Shown in pieces: positions 24,035 to 34,333 of a stretch of DNA of 64,000 nt; positions within the stretch are counted from its first letter, which is position 1; every line of letters begins with the position of its first letter. The notes under the pieces were generated by a model. The model made no database searches, was not told where the DNA came from, and was given only the letters and a program-made list of their open reading frames with translations. Source of the DNA: Pseudomonas taiwanensis DSM 21245 (lineage in GTDB: Bacteria > Pseudomonadota > Gammaproteobacteria > Pseudomonadales > Pseudomonadaceae); NCBI RefSeq assembly GCF_000425785.1, contig NZ_AUEC01000016.1:62001-126000 (forward strand). The letters run 5' to 3'. Both the position numbers and the translations under genes were made by a program.

Positions 24035-24865
24035 ATGAGCAATTGGATCGACCTCAAGCAGGACGCCGACACCGGCATCGAGTCGGTGCGTGCGCACTTC
24101 ACCGGTCACGCCTACGACCCACACTGGCACGACACGTACCTGGTCGGGGTGACCGAGCAGGGTGTGCAACAGTTCAACTGCCGCCGCGAGCAACACAACA
24201 GCACGCCTGGGCAGGTGTTCTTGCTCGAACCCGGTGAATTGCACGACGGCCACGCGCCCACCGATGACGGCTTTACCTACTCGACCTTGTACCTGGACCC
24301 GAACTGGCTGGAAGCCGAAATGCGCGCGCTGTTCGGACAGGCCCCGGCCGGCAGCCTGCCCAGCTTCAAAGGCACGCTTTGGCGCGACGAGCACCTGTCC
24401 CTAGCCACGTTCCGCGCCTTCCAGGCATTGCACGGCGAAGAATTGCGCATGGTCCGCCAGACCGCTACGGATGACCTGCTCAGTTGCCTTACCCGGCACC
24501 TGCACTGGCGCAAACGGATCAACCCCGACCCGCGCCTGCCCCTGGTCGCCCAGGTGGCCCGCGACTATCTGCATGCCCATCTTGACCAGGACATCGGCCT
24601 GGACGACCTGGCCCATGTCTGTGCTGTCGACCGCTTCCGCCTGACCCGCGCCTTCAAGGCTGCATTCGGCCTGGCGCCGCACGCCTACCTGATCCAGCTG
24701 AGGGTGGCCCGTGCCCGGCGCCTGCTTGCCAAAGGCCAGACGCCAGCCGAAGTGGCCTCGACCTTGGGTTTCGCCGACCAGAGCCATCTCGGCCGCTGGT
24801 TCCGCCGCGCATATCGACTGACCCCGGCCGACTACCGTCGACGTTGCTCAAAGCTTCCAGACTGA
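24035..24865 (+). CDS. AraC family regulator with N-terminal cupin
   Basis: 276 aa. The N-terminal AraC-binding cupin (HWHDTYLVGVTEQGVQQF) is followed by two helix-turn-helix motifs in the last 100 residues (IGLDDLAHVCAVDRFRLTRAFK and PAEVASTLGFADQSHLGRWFRR). The next gene, 49 bp downstream, is a LysE-type exporter. This AraC-LysE pairing is common in pseudomonads, so the regulator probably controls amino acid or metabolite export. The ATG at 24035 is a choice; an ATG 11 codons upstream is possible. Confidence 0.88.
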   Translation: MSNWIDLKQDADTGIESVRAHFTGHAYDPHWHDTYLVGVTEQGVQQFNCRREQHNSTPGQVFLLEPGELHDGHAPTDDGFTYSTLYLDPNWLEAEMRALFGQAPAGSLPSFKGTLWRDEHLSLATFRAFQALHGEELRMVRQTATDDLLSCLTRHLHWRKRINPDPRLPLVAQVARDYLHAHLDQDIGLDDLAHVCAVDRFRLTRAFKAAFGLAPHAYLIQLRVARARRLLAKGQTPAEVASTLGFADQSHLGRWFRRAYRLTPADYRRRCSKLPD

Positions 24866-24914
24866 AGCACCGCTGACAGCGAGGATGGTGCTCCGATTCA
24901 TTGGAGTACTCGTC

Positions 24915-25499
24915 ATGTCGTCGTCCCTGTTGCCTTTCATCCTCTTTGCCCTGGTCGCCAGCATCAGCCCAGGACCGACCAACCTGCTGATCCTTGCCCA
25001 CAGTGCCCGCCTGGGCCTGCGAGCCAGCGTGGCGCCGATCGTGGCGGGGTGTGGCGCGGCCGCAGGGGTGGTGCTGATGGTCGGCCTGGGTTTGGGTGAT
25101 TGGCTGACTCGCCACCCCCTCGCCCAGCAGTTGATGAGCTGGGCTGGAGTGATCTGGTTGAGCTGGCTGGCGTGGCAGATGCTGCGCAGCGCTGACGAAC
25201 CGCTGCACAGTCTCACTGGCAAGCCCTTCAGCGCCTTCAGCGCTGCGTCGTTGCAACTGGTCAACCCAAAGGTGTGGATGATGGCGGTGGCGGTGATCGG
25301 CGTGTTCGCCGCGCCGTCACTGCCAGTGTGGCAGTTGGCGCTGGTGTTCCTGCTGGTTGCCCTGCCGTGCATGACCGTCTGGGCGATGCTGGGCGTGGGG
25401 AGCGCCCGCTGGTTGCATTCGCCGCAGCGGCTGCGTGGGTTCAACCGGGGACTTGCCGGGTTGTTGCTGGTGTCGGCAGGGTTGGCTGTCCTGGGTTGA
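24915..25499 (+). CDS. LysE family translocator
   Basis: 194 aa integral membrane exporter of the LysE/RhtB family. It shows about five to six hydrophobic segments, and the family motif ASISPGPTNLLILAHSARLG in the first helix. QLVNPKVWMMA in the middle is another hallmark. The ATG at 24915 follows TTGGAGT. It follows an AraC regulator and is probably cotranscribed with it. The substrate (amino acid or similar) is unknown. Confidence 0.9.
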   Translation: MSSSLLPFILFALVASISPGPTNLLILAHSARLGLRASVAPIVAGCGAAAGVVLMVGLGLGDWLTRHPLAQQLMSWAGVIWLSWLAWQMLRSADEPLHSLTGKPFSAFSAASLQLVNPKVWMMAVAVIGVFAAPSLPVWQLALVFLLVALPCMTVWAMLGVGSARWLHSPQRLRGFNRGLAGLLLVSAGLAVLG

Positions 25500-25514
25500 G
25501 ACTTACGCCCTCAT

Positions 25515-25530
25515 AGCCGGCAAGCCGGCT
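25515..25530. repeat. Short REP-like palindrome
   Basis: AGCCGGC-AA-GCCGGCT, a half-REP motif between the convergent lysE and sotB genes. No T run follows, so terminator function is uncertain. Confidence 0.5.
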
Positions 25531-25563
25531 TCAACCGATGCGGTGATGCCTTTCCAGGAGTGC

Positions 25564-26775
<1,212 letters not shown>

Positions 26776-26934
26776 TTACTCCGGAAACGAGGCAACAGTC
26801 GGCGCGCCTGGCACACGCGGGCACGGTGCTGACGTACGGTCTGTTATTGGAAGGAATGCCGGGCATGGTACGCGTCAGCCCAGCCCCTCACAACCACAGG
26901 CGTCCCAGATTCATCGCGCCGACCTGGGGTTCGA

Positions 26935-27987
26935 TCAACCCTGCAGCGTCGCCATGTCGATGACGAACCGGTATTTCACATCACCGGCGATCATCCGCTC
27001 GTAAGCCTGGTTGATGTGACGAATATCCAGCAGCTCGATGTCGCAGCGAATATCGTGCTCGGCGCAGAAGTCCAGCACTTCCTGGGTCTGGGCTATACCG
27101 CCGATCAACGAGCCAGCCAGCACCCGACGCTTCAATACCAGGTTGGCCGCATGCAGCGCCGGGTCTACCGGTTCGATCAGACCGACCAGGATGTGCACGC
27201 CGTCGAACCTGAGGGTTTCCAGGTACGGGTTCAGGTCGTGCGGCACCGGGATGGTGTCGAGCAGGAAATCGAAGCGCCCGGCGGCAGCACGCATCTGCTC
27301 GGCATCGGTGGACACGATCACATGGTCGGCGCCTTGGCGGCGCGCCTCCTCGGCCTTGGCCTGGGAGCGGGTGAACAGCGTCACTTCGGCACCCAGCGCC
27401 TTGGCCAGCTTGATGCCCATGTGGCCCAGGCCGCCCATGCCGAGAATGCCGATCTTGTGGCCTGGGCCGACGCCGTGGTGCTTGAGTGGCGAGTAAGTGG
27501 TGATACCCGCGCACAGAATCGGCGCGGCACTGGCCAGGTCCATGCCCTCGGGAATACGCACGACGAAATGCTCGTCGACCACGATGCTGTTGGAGTAGCC
27601 GCCCATGGTATTGCTGCCGTCCACCCGGTCGGGGGTGGCGTAGGTCATGGTCGGGCCTTCCAGGCAGTACTGCTCCAGGTCCTTGGCACAGGCTTCGCAG
27701 TGACGGCAGGAATCGACCATACAGCCGACGCCGACCAGATCGCCCGCCTTGTACCGGGTAACATTCGCCCCCACGGCGGTCACCCGGCCGATGATTTCGT
27801 GGCCCGGCATCAGTGGATAGACTGCGATGCCCCATTCGTTGCGGGCCTGGTGGATGTCCGAGTGGCACACGCCACAGTAGAGAATCTCGATAGCGACATC
27901 GTCCGGGCGTGGGCTGCGACGTTGGAAGGTCATCGGCGCGAGGGGGCTGGTGGACGTCTGGGCGGCGTAACCGATAGCGGTGTACAT
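26935..27987 (-). CDS. NAD(P)-dependent zinc alcohol dehydrogenase (YahK/CAD type)
   Basis: 350 aa medium-chain zinc dehydrogenase. Catalytic-zinc residues are in CGVCHSDIHQ and the GHEIIGRV segment; the structural-zinc Cys cluster is CRHCEACAKDLEQYC. The nucleotide site is GILGMGGLGHMGIKLAKALG. This layout fits the YahK/cinnamyl-alcohol-dehydrogenase group that reduces aldehydes with NADPH. The ATG at 27987 is chosen because GAGG precedes it; an ATG four codons upstream is weaker. It is divergent from an AraC regulator that likely controls it. Confidence 0.92.
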   Translation of the reverse strand: MYTAIGYAAQTSTSPLAPMTFQRRSPRPDDVAIEILYCGVCHSDIHQARNEWGIAVYPLMPGHEIIGRVTAVGANVTRYKAGDLVGVGCMVDSCRHCEACAKDLEQYCLEGPTMTYATPDRVDGSNTMGGYSNSIVVDEHFVVRIPEGMDLASAAPILCAGITTYSPLKHHGVGPGHKIGILGMGGLGHMGIKLAKALGAEVTLFTRSQAKAEEARRQGADHVIVSTDAEQMRAAAGRFDFLLDTIPVPHDLNPYLETLRFDGVHILVGLIEPVDPALHAANLVLKRRVLAGSLIGGIAQTQEVLDFCAEHDIRCDIELLDIRHINQAYERMIAGDVKYRFVIDMATLQG

Positions 27988-28130
27988 ACGGTACCTCATG
28001 GGAAGTGAAACGATTCAGGCGACGCATTCTGCGCGCCTCGAATCGCTGAGCCCACAACCGATTCTCCGGCATCCATGCCTGATTCTACGGAACTAACAGC
28101 CAAGCTCTGGCGCTAGACCGTCAATCTGCG

Positions 28131-29075
28131 ATGATGCGACTGTCTGATTCTCTGCCCTGGTTCCTCATGCAACTGACCCGCCACGTCGACGCCAATGCCA
28201 CCCTCTGCGCCCTGATCCGCAGACTGACCACACGCCCCGGTTTCGTACCCACCGCCCTGCCCCAGGTGAACGTCCTGAGCTGGGACCACTACGTGGCCAG
28301 CAGCCCGCAGATCTACGAGCCGAGCCTGATGATCCTGGCCCAGGGCAGCAAGCTTGCTCGCCTTGGGCCACGCACGCTGGAGTATGGCGCCGGCCATTAC
28401 CTGGTGCAGGCGCTATCGGTGCCCTTTATGTGCGAAACCTTTGCCACTCCCGATGCGCCTCTGCTTGGCGTAGCCGTGGACATCGACCGCGCGGTGCTCG
28501 GTGAGCTGGTGCAAAGCATGGACCTGCCCCCCGACGCCACAGTGCAGGCGCAAACTCCGCAGTCGATGACGTCGGCGGCTTTGGATGCGCCGATGCGCGA
28601 CAGCGTCGAACGCCTGCTGCAGTGCCTGCAAAACCCGCTGGACGCCAAGGTTCTTGGCCCGGCACGTGTACGCGAAGTGCTCTACACCGCCATGCGCGGC
28701 CCCCAGGCCAATGTCCTGAGGGCACTGGTCGAACAGCAAGGTCACTTCGCCCGCATCGGCGCGGCCCTGGCCCACTTGCGCGAGCACTACACCGAGCCAC
28801 TGAGCGTCGAAGACCTGGCGGCGTGCGCCAACATGAGCGTTTCGACTTTTCATGAGCATTTCAAGCGTTGCACCGACATGGCACCGATGCAGTACCTCAA
28901 GCGTCTGCGGCTGCTCAAAGCCCAGCAAATGCTGATCGGCGAAGGCCTTGGAGTGGCGCAGACAGCGCACCGGGTGGGGTACCAGAGCACCTCGCAGTTC
29001 AGCCGCGAGTACAAACGCCAGTTTGCCCGCAGTCCAGGGGACGAAAGTGGCCGCCTCCTGTCATACCCCGTTTAG
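28131..29075 (+). CDS. AraC family regulator (AraC_N type)
   Basis: 314 aa if started at 28131, or 302 aa from the ATG at 28167; neither has a clear ribosome site. The N-terminal domain with QIYEPSLMILAQGSK and GAGHYLVQALSVPF is the AraC_N (YqhC-like) ligand domain. Two helix-turn-helix motifs occupy about residues 215-305. YqhC in E. coli activates an aldehyde reductase in response to aldehydes. This gene is divergent from a zinc alcohol dehydrogenase, so an analogous aldehyde-response pair is a reasonable inference. Confidence 0.88.
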   Translation: MMRLSDSLPWFLMQLTRHVDANATLCALIRRLTTRPGFVPTALPQVNVLSWDHYVASSPQIYEPSLMILAQGSKLARLGPRTLEYGAGHYLVQALSVPFMCETFATPDAPLLGVAVDIDRAVLGELVQSMDLPPDATVQAQTPQSMTSAALDAPMRDSVERLLQCLQNPLDAKVLGPARVREVLYTAMRGPQANVLRALVEQQGHFARIGAALAHLREHYTEPLSVEDLAACANMSVSTFHEHFKRCTDMAPMQYLKRLRLLKAQQMLIGEGLGVAQTAHRVGYQSTSQFSREYKRQFARSPGDESGRLLSYPV

Positions 29076-29128
29076 TGCGTCATTTCTGAGGCAGCCATTT
29101 CGCGACGCCAGGCCGCGCCCACCGTGCT

Positions 29129-29671
29129 CTACAACAACGGCCACTCGGCCAGCGGCCAGTAGCGCCCCTTGCGTGACTCGTACAAGGTGAAATGCCGGGC
29201 CGCGATAAAGAACTCCGGGGCCACCGTCGCTTCAGGCAGCTGCCCGCGAAAATCCCGGGACAAGGTAAGGTGCGGCCGGTACTCGCGTGCCTGCTCCTGG
29301 AACCCCAGGGGCAGCAGTGCCTGCTGCAGGCCATACACCAGCTGACGCATCCCCGCAGGCGTTTCCTGAGGCTCCAACACCAGTGCATTGGCGCGGTTCC
29401 AGACCTGCAACCGGTCAAGCAGCAACCGCAGCGGCGCCTCGGGCCGCGCCAGATTGTCTACCACGGCGCAAATGGCAGGCACCTGTGCGGCGTCCACATC
29501 GCCAAGAAACAACAAGGTCAGGTGGAAGTTCTCGCTGGGCACCGGCTTGCCACTGCGCAGGTTCAGACCGCGCCGCCATTGGGCAATGTCACTGCGCTGG
29601 CTGCCTTTTACCGGTAGTGCGAAGAACAGTCGCTTGAACGGGGCGCCACTTGGGCGAACATCCTGGGGCAT
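29129..29671 (-). CDS. thpR: RNA 2',3'-cyclic phosphodiesterase ThpR
   Basis: 180 aa 2H-family protein, formerly called 2'-5' RNA ligase. Both catalytic HxTx motifs are visible: HLTLLFLGD and HLTLSRDF. FFALPVKG at the N terminus and YRPHLTLSR are typical. The ATG at 29671 follows GGAG at good spacing, better than the ATG 18 codons upstream. It is divergent from lpxO with no obvious functional link. Confidence 0.9.
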   Translation of the reverse strand: MPQDVRPSGAPFKRLFFALPVKGSQRSDIAQWRRGLNLRSGKPVPSENFHLTLLFLGDVDAAQVPAICAVVDNLARPEAPLRLLLDRLQVWNRANALVLEPQETPAGMRQLVYGLQQALLPLGFQEQAREYRPHLTLSRDFRGQLPEATVAPEFFIAARHFTLYESRKGRYWPLAEWPLL

Positions 29672-29840
29672 GGGATCTCCATAGGGCTGAATCCACTTGA
29701 AACGTTTGCGCAAAGCATGGGCCATTACACCTAAGTCGTCCTGATTTCACGTAACAATAAGTACAAAGTCCCTACATGATTGTTTATGCTGGCGTGCTAA
29801 TGCCATGTCGCATGGCCATTTCTTCGACAAGTAAACGTCC

Positions 29841-30740
29841 ATGAAAATTGCACTCGTACTCCTTTTCGTCTTCTCGATCGCCTATGTTCACCTGCGCGGT
29901 CGGGTACGCCACAAGCTGACCCGTCAGCTGGGCGACCACTCCAGTTTCCTCGCCCCGATCAATAGCTTCCTCTACCTGTTCTCCAAGCATCCAGCCAAGC
30001 CCTACCTGCCGGTCGAGGCGTTCCCGGAACTGCAACCGCTCAAGGACCACTGGCAGGAAATCCGTGAAGAGGCCCAGCAACTGCTGCATGCCGGTGCCAT
30101 CAAGAAATCCGAGAATTACGACGACGTTGGCTTCAACTCGTTCTTCAAGACCGGCTGGAAGCGCTTCTACCTGAAGTGGTACGGCGAAAGCCACCCCTCG
30201 GCCATGAGCCTGTGCCCACGCACCACCGAGTTGCTCCAAGGCATCGGCACGGTCAAGGCGGCGATGTTCGCCACCCTACCGCCGGGTGCGAAACTGGTGC
30301 GCCACCGCGACCCCTACGCCGGCTCCTACCGCTACCATCTGGGCCTGGATACACCGAACGACGACGGCTGCTACATCGATGTGGATGGCGAAAAGTATTC
30401 CTGGCGCGATGGCGAAGCGGTGGTGTTCGACGAAACGTACATCCACTACGCCGCCAATACCACCGATCACAACCGCATCATCCTGTTCTGCGACGTCGAG
30501 CGTCCGCTCAAGTACCGCTGGGCGACCGCCTTCAACCGCTGGTTCAGCCGCAATGTCATGGCCGCCGCCGCCGCGCCGAACACCGCCAACGACAAGACCG
30601 GCGGCATCAACCGTCTGTTCACCCGCATCTACCGGATCCGTGAGCGCGGCAAGGCGCTGAAGAAGCGTAACCGTACCCGCTACTACCTGGAAAAGTGGGC
30701 CGTGGTCGCGGCACTGCTGCTGGTGTTCATCTATATCTGA
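29841..30740 (+). CDS. lpxO: Lipid A 2-hydroxylase LpxO
   Basis: 299 aa Fe(II)/2-oxoglutarate oxygenase of the aspartyl/asparaginyl beta-hydroxylase family. It hydroxylates a secondary acyl chain of lipid A. There is an N-terminal membrane helix (residues 3-18) and another at the very C terminus (about 286-298), placing it at the inner membrane. The iron site is HRDPYAGSYRYHLGL (HxD) with distal His in YIHYAANTTDHNRIILFCD. Length matches P. aeruginosa LpxO. It changes envelope surface chemistry and may affect antimicrobial peptide tolerance. Confidence 0.92.
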   Translation: MKIALVLLFVFSIAYVHLRGRVRHKLTRQLGDHSSFLAPINSFLYLFSKHPAKPYLPVEAFPELQPLKDHWQEIREEAQQLLHAGAIKKSENYDDVGFNSFFKTGWKRFYLKWYGESHPSAMSLCPRTTELLQGIGTVKAAMFATLPPGAKLVRHRDPYAGSYRYHLGLDTPNDDGCYIDVDGEKYSWRDGEAVVFDETYIHYAANTTDHNRIILFCDVERPLKYRWATAFNRWFSRNVMAAAAAPNTANDKTGGINRLFTRIYRIRERGKALKKRNRTRYYLEKWAVVAALLLVFIYI

Positions 30741-30792
30741 AGGCTTGGACTACCCTGAAATCTCCTGCCCAAACCCCAACAAGGTGAAGACG

Positions 30793-31137
30793 ATGAGCAT
30801 GATGGACTGGGACGCCTACCGTAAGCAGTTGATGGCCGGCATCGGCGATCTCAAGCAACTCTCCCCCGACACCGTGGCCGGCTACATGACGGCCAGCGGT
30901 GCGGGTGCCAAGACCAACCACCTGGACGCCAAGACTCGCGAGTTGATCTCCCTGGCCGTGGCGGTCACCACCCGCTGCGACGGCTGCATCGCCGTGCACT
31001 CGCAGCAAGCCGTCAAGCACGGCGCCACCCGCGAAGAAATCGCCGAAGCCCTGGGCGTGGCCGTCGCCATGAATGCGGGTGCCGCGCTGGTCTACTCGGC
31101 CCGGGCACTGGATGCCGTTGGCAAGGCCGACAGCTGA
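30793..31137 (+). CDS. Carboxymuconolactone decarboxylase / AhpD-like protein
   Basis: 114 aa all-helical CMD-fold protein. The CxxC of TRCDGCIAVHSQQAVKHGA, with following His, is the AhpD-like redox motif; these proteins often have alkylhydroperoxidase activity. The ATG at 30793 follows AAGGTGA. It lies 52 bp after lpxO and could be in the same transcript. Exact activity is unproven. Confidence 0.88.
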   Translation: MSMMDWDAYRKQLMAGIGDLKQLSPDTVAGYMTASGAGAKTNHLDAKTRELISLAVAVTTRCDGCIAVHSQQAVKHGATREEIAEALGVAVAMNAGAALVYSARALDAVGKADS

Positions 31138-31212
31138 GGCCTGGCGGCGCCGCCCTTGCGCGACGGCGCCGCGTTACTCAGACTGGGCACCTCAGCCCTT
31201 GCAGGAACCCGC

Positions 31213-31782
31213 ATGATCCACATCCGCCCCATGACGCCCGAAGACTTCGAGCGCTTCTGGCCAACCTTCCAGGCCGTCATCCAGGCCCGCGAAACCTACG
31301 CCTACGACCCTGCCCTCACTTTCGAACACGCCCGGCAACTGTGGCTGGAACTGCCCCTGCATACCCTGGTTGCCGAAGCGAACGGCGAGGTGCTCGGTTC
31401 GTATTACCTCAAGGCCAACGCGGCAGGTCCCGGCGCCCATGTGGGCAACTGCGGCTATATGGTTTGCGAAGCCGCCCGCGGGCGCGGCGTGGCGCGGATG
31501 ATGTGCGAGCACTCGCAAAAGCTGGCACGCCAGGAGGGCTTCCTGGCCCTGCAGTTCAACTCGGTGGTGGCCAGCAACGAAGTGGCCGTGGCGCTGTGGC
31601 GGAAACTGGGTTTCGAAACGGTCGGTCGCCTGCCCAAGGCCTACCGCCATGCCCGTCTTGGGCTGGTGGATTGCCTGGTGATGTACAAATGGCTGGCCGA
31701 CGAACCGGTGGTGGAGAAACCGCCGCTGCTGATCGGGCGCAAGAACATCGAAGCCCGCGTATCACGCCGCCGGGGTCGATAG
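31213..31782 (+). CDS. GNAT family N-acetyltransferase
   Basis: 189 aa GNAT enzyme. The acetyl-CoA motif is CEAARGRGVARMMCEHSQ near residues 89-106, followed by FNSVVASNEVAVALWRKLGFETVGRLPKA. The C terminus has a basic extension (RKNIEARVSRRRGR). AGGAACCCGC before the ATG is a good ribosome site. Substrate unknown. It lies just upstream of the cobalamin riboswitch, with no sign of a shared role. Confidence 0.88.
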   Translation: MIHIRPMTPEDFERFWPTFQAVIQARETYAYDPALTFEHARQLWLELPLHTLVAEANGEVLGSYYLKANAAGPGAHVGNCGYMVCEAARGRGVARMMCEHSQKLARQEGFLALQFNSVVASNEVAVALWRKLGFETVGRLPKAYRHARLGLVDCLVMYKWLADEPVVEKPPLLIGRKNIEARVSRRRGR

Positions 31783-31844
31783 CGCCATCGGCAATACCGC
31801 GCAATCCATTGACGCAGAGCCGTTTCGATGGTCAGATGCGCGCC

Positions 31845-32025
31845 AGTTTCAGGTGCCCTGCGCCGCCGCGCGCAGGGTGAAACGGGAAGCCGGTGAGTCG
31901 AGCTACACGACAAGTCCGGCGCTGCCCCCGCAACGGTAAGCGAGCGAACCCTTCGAAATACCACTGTGCAAACGCATGGGAAGGTGAAGGCTTCACGACC
32001 CTCGCAAGCCCGGAGACCGGCCTGG
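31845..32025 (+). ncRNA. Cobalamin (AdoCbl) riboswitch
   Basis: The conserved elements appear in order: CAGGTGCC at about 31850, GGGTGAAACGGGAAGCCGGTGAG, the B12 box with GCTGCCCCCGCAACGGTAAGC at 31921-31941, CACTGTGC then CATGGGAAGGTGAAGGC, and closing GCCCGGAGACCGGCC. This is the classic B12 aptamer. About 124 nt separate it from the receptor ATG with no T-rich terminator, so control is probably by blocking translation. Confidence 0.95.
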
Positions 32026-32148
32026 AGCTTCACTTGGCAACCCGCGGTGGGCGGGCGCAGGCCGGTTTGCGCGTGCGCACCTGCGTGCGTGGCTCACCTT
32101 TGCGTGTTTTCCACCGGGATCCATTCATTCCTGCAGCCGTGGAACGAC

Positions 32149-34269
32149 ATGTCCCGTATTTACAAGCTTCACACACTGGCGGCCTGCCTGGCCGTGACTT
32201 TTCCTGCCCTGGCCGACGAACGAAGTGCCCTGGCCCTGCCCTCCACGGCCATCACCGGCACCCACGATGACGCCGCCGTGGACCTCGCCACCCCGACCCA
32301 GGCTGGCTCGCGCCTTAACCTCAGCGCCCTGGAAACCCCGGCCAGCACCAGCAGCATCAGCGCACAACAGATCCAGCAGCGCAACAACCTCACCGTTCAG
32401 GATGCAGTCAGCCGCTCGCCCGGCATCTCCTTCATCGGTACCCCAGGCGACGGCGGCACCGGTCTCTCGGCCAGGGGCTTTACCGGGCATGGATCGGTGA
32501 TGACCCTGTTCGATGGCACACGCCTGTACACGGGCGCGGGCACCCAGACTTTTCCGGTAGACCCGTGGCTGGTCGAGCGTATCGACGTGATCCGTGGCCC
32601 GGCCTCGGTGCTGTATGGCGAGGGCGCAACCGGCGCGGTGGTCAACGTGATCCCCAAAAAGCCATTCAGCGGCCAGGTGCAGAACCATCTGCGCCTGGGC
32701 TATGGCGCCTGGGACCGTCAGCAACTGGGCCTGGACAGCGGCGGCAGCATCAGCGAGCGCCTCAGCTACCGGGTGACCCTCAACCGCCAGGCAAGCAACG
32801 GCTGGGTCGACCGCACCGACTCGCGCAGCCTGGCCCTGGGCGCCGCGTTGCGCTTCGACGCCAACGACGACCTCAGCTTCACCCTGGCCCACGAGCGCGG
32901 CGATGCCGAGCCGGCCAACGACTTCGGCACACCCTTGATCGACGGCCACTACCGCTCCAGCCTGCGCAAGAAGAACTACAACATCGACGATGACGTGCAG
33001 CGCTACCGTGATGCGTGGACTCGTTTCACCACCGACTGGACCCTCAGCGACCACCTCAGTGCCAGCAACCAGCTCTACTACATCAAGAGCCGCCGCCATT
33101 GGCGCAATGCCGAGGCCTACAGCTGGGATGCCGACCGTGACCAACTGCTGCGCCAGAGCTACCTGCAGATCAAGCATAATCAGGAGCAGATCGGCGACCG
33201 CCAGACCTTCACGCTCGACCACCGCCTGTTCGGCTTGGCCAGCACCACCCTGGTCGGCGCCGAGTACAACAAGATTCGCTTCAACGTCGACAGCAACTCA
33301 CCCTACGACGATGTCGGTGGCGACTACGTCGACCCATGGCACCCAACTGCGGCGACGTTCCACAGCAACTCGCCGCTGCGCCCGCAGACGCTGTCCACCA
33401 CCCACACCTTCGCCCTGTTCGCGGAAAACCGCCTTCGGGTCACCGAGCGCCTCTCGCTGGTGACCGGCGTGCGCCGCGACCAGAACCATATCGACCGCGA
33501 CAACCTGGTCGACGGCACCCGCAGCGACCACAGCCTGCAAGGCGGCAACTGGCGCGCCGGGCTGGTGTTCGCAGTGAACGATGACCTGTCCCTGTACGGT
33601 CAGTACGCCACCAGCGAGGACGGGGTGAACGATTTGATCAGCCTCAGCCCCGGCCAGATGCACTATGACCTGACCGAGTCGAAACAGACCGAATTGGGCC
33701 TCAAGCAACGTTTCTGGGAGGGGCGCGGCGAGTGGACCCTGGCGGCTTACCACATCGTCAAGAAAAAGCTGCTGGTGGACGACCCTGTCAGCCACGACAA
33801 ACAACAAGCCGGCCAACAGACCTCTGACGGGCTGGAGGCCAGCCTCGAACTGGCCTTGCCCCACCAGTGGCAGGTCTCGGCCAACGCCGCCGTGGTTCGC
33901 GCCACGTACGACGACTTCGATGAAGTGGTCGGTGGCGTAACCCAGGACCGCGCCGGCAACCGCCCGGCCAACGTGCCGCGACGCACCGCCAACCTATGGG
34001 TGAGCAAAGGCTTCGGGCAGGCCGTGGAAGCTGGGCTGGGCTTGCGCTACGTCGACCAGCGCTACGCCGACAGTGCCAATAGCCTTCAAGTACCTGGCTA
34101 CACCGTGGTCGACGCCAACCTGGGCTGGCAGGTGGTGCCGGACGTACGCCTGGGCTTGCAACTGAACAACCTGTTCGACCGTGACTACGTGTCCTCGGCC
34201 TACAGTGGCGAACAATGGCTGATGGGCACACCCAGGTCGTACTTCGCCACGCTGGACTACCGTTTCTGA
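32149..34269 (+). CDS. TonB-dependent outer-membrane receptor under B12 control
   Basis: 706 aa. A signal peptide (about residues 1-24, ending AVTFPALA) precedes a short N-terminal stretch, a plug domain (about 55-165, with the order of NNLTVQDAVSRSPGISFIG, DGTRLYTGAG, and VERIDVIRGPASVLYGEGA then VVNVIPKKP) and a 22-strand-type barrel ending in Phe (TLDYRF). There is no FecA-like signalling domain. The sequence looks like siderophore receptors (FhuE/FpvA-like) and is about 90 residues longer than BtuB. Its position behind a cobalamin riboswitch suggests uptake of cobalamin, a cobinamide, cobalt or a related corrinoid instead. No btuFCD genes are adjacent. Confidence 0.88.
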   Translation: MSRIYKLHTLAACLAVTFPALADERSALALPSTAITGTHDDAAVDLATPTQAGSRLNLSALETPASTSSISAQQIQQRNNLTVQDAVSRSPGISFIGTPGDGGTGLSARGFTGHGSVMTLFDGTRLYTGAGTQTFPVDPWLVERIDVIRGPASVLYGEGATGAVVNVIPKKPFSGQVQNHLRLGYGAWDRQQLGLDSGGSISERLSYRVTLNRQASNGWVDRTDSRSLALGAALRFDANDDLSFTLAHERGDAEPANDFGTPLIDGHYRSSLRKKNYNIDDDVQRYRDAWTRFTTDWTLSDHLSASNQLYYIKSRRHWRNAEAYSWDADRDQLLRQSYLQIKHNQEQIGDRQTFTLDHRLFGLASTTLVGAEYNKIRFNVDSNSPYDDVGGDYVDPWHPTAATFHSNSPLRPQTLSTTHTFALFAENRLRVTERLSLVTGVRRDQNHIDRDNLVDGTRSDHSLQGGNWRAGLVFAVNDDLSLYGQYATSEDGVNDLISLSPGQMHYDLTESKQTELGLKQRFWEGRGEWTLAAYHIVKKKLLVDDPVSHDKQQAGQQTSDGLEASLELALPHQWQVSANAAVVRATYDDFDEVVGGVTQDRAGNRPANVPRRTANLWVSKGFGQAVEAGLGLRYVDQRYADSANSLQVPGYTVVDANLGWQVVPDVRLGLQLNNLFDRDYVSSAYSGEQWLMGTPRSYFATLDYRF

Positions 34270-34333
34270 CCGCAGTCCCTCGACGTGACGCCAATGTCCG
34301 CCTCGCGGGTCGCCCACGTCGGCGATGATAACC

